Source: an uncultured Clostridia bacterium (GTDB lineage: Bacteria; Bacillota; Clostridia; Oscillospirales; CAG-272). From it: 62,314 nt of DNA. Shown one piece after another: positions 24,779 through 33,785 of the stretch. The stretch's first letter is position 1. Each line of letters begins with the position of its first letter. The notes under the pieces are model-generated. The model was not told the DNA's origin, did no database searches, and worked only from the letters and a program-made list of their open reading frames with translations. The position numbers and the translations under genes are program-made. The stretch spans positions 72,060 through 134,373 of the forward strand of contig CAMEON010000001.1 of NCBI GenBank assembly GCA_945929845.1. The letters run 5' to 3'.

Positions 24779-27337
24779 ATGCTGACGCTTTACGACCTGT
24801 CGGTAGGTGCAGTCAGGACGCCTGCGACCGTCCCCTGCCGGAACCTGCGCTTCGGCTGGAAGCTGGGCTCCGACCGCCAGAATACCTGTCAGACATCCTA
24901 CCGTATCACCCTTACCGAGGGGGGACACACCCTGTGGGACACCGGAGAGGTGGTCTCGGCACGCTCCATACAGATCCCCTGTGATGTCACCCTGCCATCC
25001 CGGGCGGATGTGGATATGACCGTCACGGTAACGGACAACCACGGCGAGACCGCCACAGCCCGCCATTCCTTTGCCACGGCCCTGGAGCCGGAGGACTGGG
25101 TAGGACAGTGGATCAAGCCCAAGTTGCATATTGAGGGCTGGGCACCCTACCTGCGCACCAAATTCTCCTGCCGGGGCAAGGAGATCACCCATGCCCGGCT
25201 GTATGTCAGCGGCCTGGGGTGTGGGGAATACTACATCAACGGGCAGAAGATTTCCGAGGATCTGATCGACCCACCCATGACCAACTATGAGAAGGCAGTC
25301 TTCTACCGGGTGTACGATGTCAAGCCCTACCTGGGAGAGAAAAATACCTTCGCCGCCCTCTTAGGCGAGGGCTGGTACTCCCAGAGCCGGGTATGGGCTC
25401 CCTCCGCCTTCAAGTACGGAGATGTGTGCCTGATGGCTCAATTGGAGATCACCTATGCGGACGGAGAAGTGCAGACCGTCGCCACAGGGGAGAGCGGCTG
25501 GAAGTATAAGTACAGCCCCATCGTGCTGAACAACCTGTACGGCGGCGAGACTTACGACTCCCGCCTGGAGACCCCTGATTTCTCCGACCCTGACGGGGAC
25601 GAGGAGGGCTGGGGCCCGGTACTGGTTGACCCCATACCCAAGGGTACGCTGACCTTCTGTGAGATGCCCCCGGTGCGCATCATCCGTCAGCTTCCGGCGG
25701 TGTCTGTGCGGCAGGTCAGCGGCAAGGACGATGGCGCATGGATCATTGACCTTGGCGAAAACTTTGCCGGATTTGCCGAGTTCCACATTCCCAATTCTCC
25801 CAGGGGAGCGCAGTATGTATTCCGCTTCGCCGAGACGGTCAACCCGGACGGCTCCCTGGATTTCCGCTCCATCGGTTCCTTTGCCATCCAGTGCATCCAG
25901 CAGGATGTGTACATCGCCCGGGGCGATGCCGGCGGGGAGACCTGGCGTCCCAGGTTCACCTACCATGCCTTCCGGTACATAGAGATCACCGGGTACCATG
26001 ACCTGCGCAAGTACGGCTCCAACCCGGAGCTGACCATCGCTACCGGTTATGCCCTCTCCACCGATCTGGAGCAGACCGGCACCTTTGAGAGTGCCCATGA
26101 GGATCTGAATCACCTGCAACGCATCATGATGTCCACCTTCCGCTCCAATTACCATGGCTACCCGGAGGACTGCCCCGGCCGGGAGAAGTGCGGCTGGCTG
26201 GGAGATGCCCAGGTGGTGTGCAATACCGGCATGATGAACTACGATCTGGAAGCCTCCTATGAAAAGTACCTGCGTGACATCCGAAGCGAGGACGATGTGT
26301 ACGGCGTCTGGCAGATGATCGCCCCGGGCAAGCGGGGGTGCGGGGAGGCAACGCCTCTGTGGGGCTGTGCACAAATCATCATCCCGTACTGGATGTACAG
26401 GTATTACGGCAATGAAGCGGTGGTGCGGGAAAACTGGGACAAGATGAAGAAGTGGGTCCAGCATGAGGTGGATGATGCCGCAAGGAATACGGAGTACGGC
26501 GGCTACATCATTACCCGGGGCCTGGGCGACTGGTGCCCTCCCTGCGGACATAGCAGTTCCCGCCGGATCCCGGTGCCTGAGTCCTCCACCCAGATGTTCT
26601 ATGAAATTTGTTTGCGGATGAGCGAGCTTGCCGACGCGCTGGGCCTTGACGGGAAGGCATACTATGACGACCTGGCCGCAAAGATCAAGGACGCCTACAT
26701 CGGCCATTTCTGGAATGCAGAGACCCACGCCTACAGCACCTGGGGCTCCTGCGGTGTGGCTCTGATGACCGGGCTGTACCCGGAAGGGGAGAAGCAGAAC
26801 CTGCTCCATGCCCTGGTCGGTATGATCCGGGATGACGACTTCGCCATGTCCACCGGTATCTACGGCAACAAGTACCTGATTCCGGCTCTGTCCGAGAATG
26901 GGTACGGCGACATGGCACTCCGGTATATGTTCACCCGGGATCATACCAGCTTTGGCACCATGATGGATGACGGAGCCACCTCCCTTTGGGAATGCCTGGA
27001 GCTTAAGGGCATCGGACAGCCCAGAGAATCCGGAACCGCCTCCTTCAACCATCCTATGCACGCCGGTTTCGCTTACTTCCTGTATGCGGATGTGGCCGGG
27101 ATCCGACCCCTGACCCCGGGCTTCTCCACCTTTGAGATCAATCCCTGTCACTATGACAGCATCCCGTCGGCCACGGTCACACACATCTGCCCCTACGGGA
27201 AGATCAGCCTGTCCTTCACCCGGGAGGGAGACAAGACCACCTACACCTTTGAGGTGCCTGTCAACACCACCTGCCACTTCCGTGCAGGGGGGCGGGATGA
27301 GGTGTACGGCTCCGGTGTGTACAGCCTGACACTATGA
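24779..27337 (+). CDS. alpha-L-rhamnosidase, GH78
   Basis: 852 residues. The start at 24779 follows AAGGAGG. It lacks a signal peptide, so it is probably cytoplasmic and acts on imported oligosaccharides. Domain order fits GH78: an N-terminal fibronectin-like part (LRFGWKLGS, SYRITLTEGGHTLWDTG), then the Bac_rhamnosid_N sandwich (HARLYVSGLGCGEYYINGQK). Next comes a beta domain (IIDLGENFAGFAEF), the (alpha/alpha)6 barrel and a C-terminal beta domain. The acidic motif DCPGREKCGWLGDAQ (about 464-478) holds the general acid, and the TSLWECLE region (about 735) holds the second catalytic Glu. It releases rhamnose from pectin-type or glycoside substrates. It heads an operon with dut (10 bases on), a DUF4838 protein and an SGNH lipoprotein. 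Confidence 0.93.
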   Translation: MLTLYDLSVGAVRTPATVPCRNLRFGWKLGSDRQNTCQTSYRITLTEGGHTLWDTGEVVSARSIQIPCDVTLPSRADVDMTVTVTDNHGETATARHSFATALEPEDWVGQWIKPKLHIEGWAPYLRTKFSCRGKEITHARLYVSGLGCGEYYINGQKISEDLIDPPMTNYEKAVFYRVYDVKPYLGEKNTFAALLGEGWYSQSRVWAPSAFKYGDVCLMAQLEITYADGEVQTVATGESGWKYKYSPIVLNNLYGGETYDSRLETPDFSDPDGDEEGWGPVLVDPIPKGTLTFCEMPPVRIIRQLPAVSVRQVSGKDDGAWIIDLGENFAGFAEFHIPNSPRGAQYVFRFAETVNPDGSLDFRSIGSFAIQCIQQDVYIARGDAGGETWRPRFTYHAFRYIEITGYHDLRKYGSNPELTIATGYALSTDLEQTGTFESAHEDLNHLQRIMMSTFRSNYHGYPEDCPGREKCGWLGDAQVVCNTGMMNYDLEASYEKYLRDIRSEDDVYGVWQMIAPGKRGCGEATPLWGCAQIIIPYWMYRYYGNEAVVRENWDKMKKWVQHEVDDAARNTEYGGYIITRGLGDWCPPCGHSSSRRIPVPESSTQMFYEICLRMSELADALGLDGKAYYDDLAAKIKDAYIGHFWNAETHAYSTWGSCGVALMTGLYPEGEKQNLLHALVGMIRDDDFAMSTGIYGNKYLIPALSENGYGDMALRYMFTRDHTSFGTMMDDGATSLWECLELKGIGQPRESGTASFNHPMHAGFAYFLYADVAGIRPLTPGFSTFEINPCHYDSIPSATVTHICPYGKISLSFTREGDKTTYTFEVPVNTTCHFRAGGRDEVYGSGVYSLTL

Positions 27338-27347
27338 GGAGACGGCT

Positions 27348-27791
27348 ATGGTTCCTGAAATGAAGATCTGCAAGCTGGATCCAGCCGCTATCCTCCCGAC
27401 CTATGCTACCGCCGGGTCGGCGGGGGCTGACCTGTATGCCCTGCCTGTGGGTGATCCGGTGGTCGTAGGCCCCGGGGAGACGGCCTTCCTCCGTACCGGA
27501 CTGGCGGCGGCCATCCCGGCGGGGTATGTGGGGCTGATATTCGCAAGGAGCGGTCTTGCCTGCAAGCGGGGGCTTGCCCCAGCCAATAAGGTGGGCGTTA
27601 TTGACTCTGACTACCGTGGGGAGTGGATGATCGCCCTTCACAATCACGGGGATACCCCCCAGATCGTAAACCCCGGCGACCGCATCGCCCAGTTTGTCCT
27701 TGTGCCCGTGCTGACCCCCCTCATGACGGAGGTGGATTCCCTGGACGAGACCGCCCGGGGAGAGGGCGGCTTCGGCTCCACGGGACGGTGA
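27348..27791 (+). CDS. dut: dUTP diphosphatase
   Basis: 147 residues after GAGGAG. All five trimeric dUTPase motifs are visible: AGSAGADLYA; ARSGLACKRGL; the catalytic-Asp motif VGVIDSDYRGEW; GDRIAQFVLVPV; and the C-terminal Phe-containing GEGGFGSTGR that closes over the nucleotide. It hydrolyses dUTP to dUMP and pyrophosphate, keeping uracil out of DNA and feeding thymidylate synthesis. A housekeeping gene embedded 10 bases after a rhamnosidase gene and 32 bases before a DUF4838 gene is an unusual setting. Nothing in the sequence suggests a phage origin. Confidence 0.97.
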   Translation: MVPEMKICKLDPAAILPTYATAGSAGADLYALPVGDPVVVGPGETAFLRTGLAAAIPAGYVGLIFARSGLACKRGLAPANKVGVIDSDYRGEWMIALHNHGDTPQIVNPGDRIAQFVLVPVLTPLMTEVDSLDETARGEGGFGSTGR

Positions 27792-27823
27792 AAATCTGTA
27801 CATATGGAAAGGGGAGAACTTTC

Positions 27824-29560
27824 ATGAATGAGATGCAAGGATGCCCGGATTCCGGCTATCCGATCCGCTGTATGACTGTCCTGGGCACCCGGATAGAGGA
27901 TTGCGCCCTGGTGGCACCAGCACATCCCGCACCCGGGCTGAAGCATGCCCTGGAGAAGTTCATCGGCTACATAGAGAAAGCCACCGGCACAGCCCTGCCG
28001 ATGTATACACCGGATACGGCACCGGACAGGACTCTGATCCTTGTCGGTCAGACCGGTATGGAAACGCCCGCCGTGCTGGAGGCCCGGGGACGGGCGGGGA
28101 AGGAAGGGTATGTCCTCCTGGCGGACAGCGGTCGGCTGTACATAACCGGGGCCACCGAACGGGGTACCATCTACGGTCTGTACGCCTTTCTGGAGGAACA
28201 GGTGGGTTGGCGGTTTCTGGCCTCCGGCTGTCAGGTGATCCACCCGGCAGACGAAGTAAGAATCCCAGACGACATCGCCATCACAGACACGCCCTACTTT
28301 GAATCCCGGGATCTGCTCTGGTACGACAGTATGAAGGATCCGGATCAGACCAACGCCCTGCGGCTCAATGGCACCTTCAAGAGGGATATGAAGACCCATG
28401 GCGGCGGGATGGTGTACGGCGGCGGCTTCGTACACACCCTGGCGACCCTGGCCGAGATGGAGAACCCCGCCGTGGGCGATCAGCCCTGTCTGACGGACGA
28501 GAAGGTGTTTGAGACGGTGCGCAGGAATGTCCGCAAGATACTGAAAGAGAATCCGGATGTGAACATCGTGTCCGTTTCCCAGAATGACTCCTATGCGGAG
28601 CAACTGGGCTGTCAGTGTGCAAGATGCCGTGCCATCGATGAGCGGGAGGGCACACCCATGGGCTCCCTGCTGACCTTTGTCAATCGGATCGCCGATGACA
28701 TCAGGGAGGACTACCCGGATGTTCTCATTGATACATTGGCCTACCGGTATACCCGGAAGGCACCGAAGACCATCAAGCCCGCCGACAATGTGATCATTCG
28801 GCTCTGCTCCATTGAGTGCTGTTTCAGCCACCCCATAGCAGATGGGAGCTGTGAGCGGAATGTAGCCTTCTGCCGGGACATTCAGGCATGGTCAGCCATC
28901 TGTAACCGACTGTATATCTGGGATTATACCACCAATTTTCTCTACTACCTGACACCCTTTCCCAACTTGGGCGTTCTGCGGGAGAATGTGCAATTCTTCA
29001 AGGAACACCATGTCAAAGGGATGTTCGAGCAGGGCAACTACCAGTCGGTGTCCGGAGAGTTTGGTGAACTGCGGGCCTACCTGCTGGCCCACCTGCTCTG
29101 GAACCCTGACATGACAAAGGAGCAGTACGAGGGGATGATGGATGAATTCCTGGCCGATTACTACGGGCCGGGATGGAAGCATATCCGTCGGTACATAGAC
29201 TGGACGACAGCCAATGCCGCCCGGAGGCACCTGACCATTTATGACGATGTGAACAGCATCATTCCGCCGCTTGACGAGGCAGGCGCACCCTGTGACCGGG
29301 TACATGAGGAACTGCTGTCCCTTTGGGATCAGGCGTTGGATGCGGCAGTCACCGCAGAACAGCGAGTCCATGTAGAAAAGTCTCGTCTGGCGGCACGGTA
29401 TCAGTACCAATGCGTTACCTTTGAAAGAGGCGAAAGTGACATCACAGAGGGGAACCGTGCTCTGGTTGACGGCATCCGAGCCTATGGCATCACCCACTGG
29501 CGGGAAGGTACTACTGTGCCGGATGAGGTGGATCTGTCTGTCAGCCCCAAGAGCTGGTGA
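27824..29560 (+). CDS. DUF4838 family protein, alpha-glucuronidase-like
   Basis: 578 residues. The start at 27824 follows GGAAAGGGGAG. The frame reads back through dut but is overprinted there. The N-terminal 130 residues (KFIGYIEKATGTALPMYTP, TLILVGQTG, GRLYITGATERGTIYGLYAFLEEQVGWRF) match the GH67-N-type domain found before DUF4838. The rest has the barrel-like DUF4838 features VSVSQNDSYAEQLGCQCARCRA, VNRIADDIREDYPDVLIDTLAYRYTRKAPK and IRLCSIECCFSHP. CQCARC could bind a metal. The family is found in glycan-degradation loci, but its catalytic activity is not well defined. No signal peptide, so probably cytoplasmic, downstream of rhamnosidase action. Confidence 0.85.
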   Translation: MNEMQGCPDSGYPIRCMTVLGTRIEDCALVAPAHPAPGLKHALEKFIGYIEKATGTALPMYTPDTAPDRTLILVGQTGMETPAVLEARGRAGKEGYVLLADSGRLYITGATERGTIYGLYAFLEEQVGWRFLASGCQVIHPADEVRIPDDIAITDTPYFESRDLLWYDSMKDPDQTNALRLNGTFKRDMKTHGGGMVYGGGFVHTLATLAEMENPAVGDQPCLTDEKVFETVRRNVRKILKENPDVNIVSVSQNDSYAEQLGCQCARCRAIDEREGTPMGSLLTFVNRIADDIREDYPDVLIDTLAYRYTRKAPKTIKPADNVIIRLCSIECCFSHPIADGSCERNVAFCRDIQAWSAICNRLYIWDYTTNFLYYLTPFPNLGVLRENVQFFKEHHVKGMFEQGNYQSVSGEFGELRAYLLAHLLWNPDMTKEQYEGMMDEFLADYYGPGWKHIRRYIDWTTANAARRHLTIYDDVNSIIPPLDEAGAPCDRVHEELLSLWDQALDAAVTAEQRVHVEKSRLAARYQYQCVTFERGESDITEGNRALVDGIRAYGITHWREGTTVPDEVDLSVSPKSW

Positions 29561-29609
29561 CTCTTTGAGAAGCAGTAGTGGAATTCTATTTACGAAAGGA
29601 TAAAGAATC

Positions 29610-31061
29610 ATGAAGAACCTGAAAGTATGGAGCCTTGCCCTGACAATCCTCCTTTGCCTTGTGGCTGGTCTGACAGCCTGCGGAGGCAATGGGGATCCTG
29701 CTGACACAACGGATACGGATGCTACAGGCACGGATACACCCACCGATGCACCCACCGATGCACCTACCGACGCTCCCACAGAAGCCCCCACCGAACCGGC
29801 CACCGAGGCACCAACAGAAACTGTCGCTTTGACCGAGGCGGAGACACCCACGGAAGAAGTCACCACAGAGGCCGTGACCGAACCGGAGACGGAAGACTAC
29901 AGCCTGCACATTCCCGCCTCCAAGCTGGACGATACCATGACTCCCCTGTTCTCCGGCAACAGCGTGAAGAACGAGACGGTCATGTTCCTTGACCCCGGGC
30001 AGGCCAAGAGCCTTCTTTACAAGGCGGATGAGATCCTGTCTGTGACTTCCTACGACGGGAAAATCACCTATGTGGAAGGGAAGGACTACGAGCTGAGAGA
30101 CGGCCAGATCGTTGCCTTGGAGGGTACTTCCATCCCCTGCATCACCAGCGAGGTGTACTATGGGGCGGATTCCTCCTCCCTCCTCATGACAAAGTACAAC
30201 GGAAAGAATGTGTACACCTACTGGGGCGAAGCTACGGCCATGACCAGGTGGCAGGTGTGCGTCACCTATACGCATTCCGACACATGGGAGGGTTATACCC
30301 AGGAAACCCAGACCGCCGTGTACCAGAGCCTGATCCAGAAGCTGAAGGACGGCGAGGATGTCACCGTCATATTCTACGGCGACAGCATCACATTCGGTGC
30401 CAACGCCAGCTTCATCGTCGGCTGTGAGCCCGGCCAGCAGAGCTACCCGCTTTTGTTTGTCAAGGCTCTGGCAGACCTGTTCGATTACCGGGTGCAGTAT
30501 GTCAATACCGGCCTGTCAGGCACCAGCCGGGTGCCCTCTGCTGACTATGTGCCGGTAGAGGATTATAAGGGTACCATAACCTATATCAATCCTTCGGTGG
30601 GCGGTTGGACTTCCCAGAATGGCGTGGATAATTTCAACACCTATGTCAAGCCCCAGGTTGAAAAGTACGGCTGCGACCTGTTCATTGTGGCCTTTGGTAT
30701 GAACGATGCCGCCGTGGCTCCTGCCACCACGATGCAGAATATGCTGAAGATCATGAAGAATGTGGAAGCACTGGCTCCGGAGTCGCTGTACATGGTGGTC
30801 TCCACCATGGTGCCCAATCCCAATGCCACCAATGGATGGTATGGATACCAGGAAAAGCAGGAAACTGTGCTTCTGAAAAAGACCCTGATGGATGGTAAAT
30901 GCGCTGTAGCCTGCGTGACCTCCGTCAGCAAGGCTGTCCTGGAGCACAAGGAGTTCATGGACTACACCGGCAACAACATCAACCACCCCAACGATTTCTT
31001 TAGCCGTGTCTATGTGCAGACCCTGTTCCAGACCTTCATCGGGTACGAGAATCTGGACTGA
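29610..31061 (+). CDS. SGNH/GDSL hydrolase lipoprotein
   Basis: 483 residues after GAAAGGA. A lipoprotein signal ends in LTACGG. A linker of about 75 residues is built on TDAP/TEAP repeats encoded by DNA tandem repeats. The catalytic region has VIFYGDSITFGA (Ser at about 259), FIVAFGMNDA (block with the oxyanion-hole Asn), and a final NNINHPNDFFSR carrying the Asp/His pair, all four blocks of SGNH esterases. It probably removes acetyl or other ester groups from extracellular polysaccharide. A beta-domain of about 120 residues precedes it (SLLYKADEILSVTSYDGKITY). Last gene of the rhamnosidase operon, followed by a strong terminator. Confidence 0.9.
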   Translation: MKNLKVWSLALTILLCLVAGLTACGGNGDPADTTDTDATGTDTPTDAPTDAPTDAPTEAPTEPATEAPTETVALTEAETPTEEVTTEAVTEPETEDYSLHIPASKLDDTMTPLFSGNSVKNETVMFLDPGQAKSLLYKADEILSVTSYDGKITYVEGKDYELRDGQIVALEGTSIPCITSEVYYGADSSSLLMTKYNGKNVYTYWGEATAMTRWQVCVTYTHSDTWEGYTQETQTAVYQSLIQKLKDGEDVTVIFYGDSITFGANASFIVGCEPGQQSYPLLFVKALADLFDYRVQYVNTGLSGTSRVPSADYVPVEDYKGTITYINPSVGGWTSQNGVDNFNTYVKPQVEKYGCDLFIVAFGMNDAAVAPATTMQNMLKIMKNVEALAPESLYMVVSTMVPNPNATNGWYGYQEKQETVLLKKTLMDGKCAVACVTSVSKAVLEHKEFMDYTGNNINHPNDFFSRVYVQTLFQTFIGYENLD

Positions 31062-31089
31062 CCCGTTGTAATATGACCGACCTGTAAAA

Positions 31090-31153
31090 AATCAGAAAGG
31101 GATCCCATCCCGGCCAATGACCGGTGATGGGATCCCCTTTTGATTTTCTGATT
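31090..31153. terminator. strong bidirectional terminator
   Basis: AATCAGAAA-GGGATCCCATC ... GATGGGATCCC-CTTTTGATTTTCTGATT: a stem of more than 20 pairs with an inner CCGG/CCGG helix. A and T tracts on both sides serve the convergent operons ending at 31061 and 31165. Confidence 0.9.
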
Positions 31154-31164
31154 TGCGGGAGTTC

Positions 31165-32949
31165 TTATGCTTCTCTGCTCTGCGACTGACCTCTGTCGTT
31201 GGTTTTGTATCTGAGCGGGATGCCGTACTCCTTCTCATAGATCTCCTGCCATTGCCGGAAGTTCTCCTTCTTCATAGATTCTACACTCTCCCGGGGACCC
31301 ATGCTGTCATCCGGGTAGATGGCTTTCCCGATATGAATGGTGTACTCCTGCACATAGAAGCCGTCCGATCCCAGAATGTCACTGTCCTTCATGGTGATGA
31401 AGCAGGGAAGCACGGGTACCTTGCTCATCATAGAGAACTGGAAGGCACCGTTCTTCAGAGGCTTGGGCTTCCGGTAATTCCACCACATGCTTTGTTCCGG
31501 GTAGAAGAGGACGAAGTGACCCTCCTGCAAGCGCTGGTTAACGCCCTTGATGAACTTGCACATGGTTCTCATGTTGGAGGACAGGGGCAAGGTGTTGCAG
31601 TTCCGCATCAGGAAGCCGTAGAACCCGGGGAAGGATGTGTAATTGCCCTCCCGGATGACACGGTAGAATTTCCGCTTTTTCTGACCGGATGCCATGTATG
31701 CCAGGTGGATGGCAAAGCTGTCAAAGGCGTTGAAGTGGTTGCAGGTGATGACAGCACCGGAATCCAGATTCTTCAGGTTCTCCAGGCCGACAATATCCTT
31801 GATGATCAACTGCTTTTCCTTCATCATCCGACGCACGAAGATCTTTGCCGCCGTGAAAGCGACTGCCGTCTTCACCCGGGGGATGAGGCCGGTGGGCGTA
31901 TACTCGATATCCTCCGGCTTTAGTTCCTTGGAGGGGGGATCGTCCTCTACATCCCGGTCAAAGATGCCGGCCGCTTCAAACTTCTCGATCTTACTTAACA
32001 CTTTGATGCGATCCTGCGCCCGTTTCTGATTCAGTCGGTTCAGATAGTTGTCCTCACGGTCGATCTCTTTCTGCGCTGTTTTCAGCAGATTTTCGCATAC
32101 AAGATTATCTCGCACCCGTTCCTCGTCCGTATATGAAGAAGCTTCATCCCGGATGGAATCCACCAGAGGAGTCCTTTCTGCATAGCTCCAGAAGATATGA
32201 CTCAGCCTACAATCCGCATAGTGCCAGGGCTTGGATACCATGATATAGTGGACGACCTTCATTTCGTCCTCCCTGCACGGGATGTCGCCGAACACCTCAC
32301 AGTTCCAGCCTTGCTCCAACCATAGAACCCGATCTTTACAGAGGACATTCAGATAATCTTCATCCTGCGTAACGACAAAGTTATATGCGCCAAGCAACGA
32401 GACGAATCTCTCCAACAGATTCTTTTCCCTGAAAAGCCTGCAATTGAGCAGAAGGACGCCTGCATTGAAGTAGGCATTCCTATCCAGCCCACACACCCGT
32501 TCCACATAGGTGCCGTAGGTGTCCACCTGTATCATGACCTGCTCATGGGCGGCACCCACGTAGTTGTCCTTCAAGTCATGATCAAACAACTCGGCTACAT
32601 TGCCCGGTACCACCGTATCGCTGTCTATATAGATGGCTTTTTCATATTCCGGAAACATATCCGGAATGAAAAGGCGGAAGTAGGTGGTTTTGGTATAGTA
32701 GTCACGGATGGGTAGCTTACCCTGCAGCTTATCCGCATACTGCGTCACATCGTCAAAGGAAATACGAACATTTGAAGTCTGCATAAGCAGGATCTCATCC
32801 ATATGAGCCTGAGATACCGTGGTATTCAGTATATGAATGTGGTAGCTTCGACTGCTGTCGGCATTGTCAATGAGAGAGCGGATAGACACGGCTGTGTATT
32901 TGATAAAATTATCATCGCAGGCGTAGAATATCGGAATGATCTGATTCAT
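31165..32949 (-). CDS. GT8 glycosyltransferase fused to PlsC-type acyltransferase
   Basis: 594 residues, starting 4 bases inside the preceding GT8 gene (ATGA overlap). Residues 1-260 are a GT8 domain: FYACDDNFIKYTAVSIRSL, IYIDSDTVV with the metal-binding DxD at 109-111, YFNAGVLLLN, and a C-terminal VVHYIMVSKPWH. A charged, probably helical linker (about 265-345) follows. Residues about 375-570 are an acyltransferase with NHFNAFD (HX4D at about 402), REGNYTSF, LFYPEQSMWW and a VPVLP segment. The first module would transfer a sugar from a nucleotide sugar. The second would transfer an acyl chain, at the cytoplasmic membrane face. The fusion of the two implies one product made in consecutive steps. 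Product unknown. Confidence 0.88.
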   Translation of the reverse strand: MNQIIPIFYACDDNFIKYTAVSIRSLIDNADSSRSYHIHILNTTVSQAHMDEILLMQTSNVRISFDDVTQYADKLQGKLPIRDYYTKTTYFRLFIPDMFPEYEKAIYIDSDTVVPGNVAELFDHDLKDNYVGAAHEQVMIQVDTYGTYVERVCGLDRNAYFNAGVLLLNCRLFREKNLLERFVSLLGAYNFVVTQDEDYLNVLCKDRVLWLEQGWNCEVFGDIPCREDEMKVVHYIMVSKPWHYADCRLSHIFWSYAERTPLVDSIRDEASSYTDEERVRDNLVCENLLKTAQKEIDREDNYLNRLNQKRAQDRIKVLSKIEKFEAAGIFDRDVEDDPPSKELKPEDIEYTPTGLIPRVKTAVAFTAAKIFVRRMMKEKQLIIKDIVGLENLKNLDSGAVITCNHFNAFDSFAIHLAYMASGQKKRKFYRVIREGNYTSFPGFYGFLMRNCNTLPLSSNMRTMCKFIKGVNQRLQEGHFVLFYPEQSMWWNYRKPKPLKNGAFQFSMMSKVPVLPCFITMKDSDILGSDGFYVQEYTIHIGKAIYPDDSMGPRESVESMKKENFRQWQEIYEKEYGIPLRYKTNDRGQSQSREA

Positions 32950-33785
32950 GAGGAATCTCCGTTTCTTTTGAACTTTTCGCTGAGGTAGATATATTCATAC
33001 AGGATATCATCGAAGCAGTAGTAGCCGAAAACCTTATGAACACGGCTGACCTGCCATTGCTTGACATTATCCGTGTGTGGATACGGGAGCCAGAAAAGGC
33101 GTTTGCTGAAGTGGCGCACCACGGTGTGCTTGTGAAGGAACTTCTGATCGTTGAACCGCTGGGGGAGCATCTTTTTCCGTGTGGTGCTGCGGATCAGCGC
33201 ACTCTGATCGGCGAATGTCAGCTTCTTCGTGCGGATCAGCTTTCTGGCTTTCTCAAGAATGCCGGTCCTGCGCATTTCGGCAAGATTCAAAAGCAGAACC
33301 CCGGCGTTGATATAGTTGGGGTTCAGCAGGTACTTGCCATAATGATCCCTGGCGGCGGCATACTCATACCCCTCGATGTCCACATCGTAAAGCAACCGGA
33401 TGTCCCGGTTGAACAGAATGTCGGCATCCAGGTAGAGCAGCTTGTCAGGCATACCCTCCACAAGGTCAGCAAACAGACGGATCAGCGTGTAGGGGGAGCA
33501 GTAAGCCGACTCGTTGGGGCATCCGGCAAACTCCTTCATGTAGAGTGCTGTGACATCCACCAACTGCACCCGGTTGTCCGGGTTGTACGCCTGAATCACT
33601 GCCTCCAAAAAAGAAGCCTGCTTCTCACTGATGGGCACATAGGCCGGCTTGATGTGGGACACATCCATGGTGAAGAGAATGAAATGGAAGGGCTCCTCCG
33701 TACCCGTCCGCCGGAGGATGGAGAGGACGCAGGTAAGAATGCCATCAAAAACCTTATCATTGCCCGCAAACAGTACATGAATCAT
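32946..33785 (-). CDS. GT8 family glycosyltransferase
   Basis: 279 residues, overlapping both neighbours by 4 bases, so translation of the three genes is coupled. It opens with VLFAGNDKVFDGILTCVLSIL, carries LLYLDADILFN (DxD) and NYINAGVLLLNLAEMR (the family's donor-site Asn/Gly block), and ends with HTVVRHFSKRLFWLPYPHTDN, with the His expected to bind metal. GT8 enzymes transfer glucose, galactose or similar from UDP-sugars with retention. Single-domain and soluble, it presumably works with the fusion protein downstream and the acyltransferase upstream on the same acceptor. Confidence 0.9.
   Translation of the reverse strand: MIHVLFAGNDKVFDGILTCVLSILRRTGTEEPFHFILFTMDVSHIKPAYVPISEKQASFLEAVIQAYNPDNRVQLVDVTALYMKEFAGCPNESAYCSPYTLIRLFADLVEGMPDKLLYLDADILFNRDIRLLYDVDIEGYEYAAARDHYGKYLLNPNYINAGVLLLNLAEMRRTGILEKARKLIRTKKLTFADQSALIRSTTRKKMLPQRFNDQKFLHKHTVVRHFSKRLFWLPYPHTDNVKQWQVSRVHKVFGYYCFDDILYEYIYLSEKFKRNGDSS

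Noticed and set aside
25361-27277. Minus-strand open frame of 638 codons
   Set aside because: Antisense shadow of the GH78 gene.
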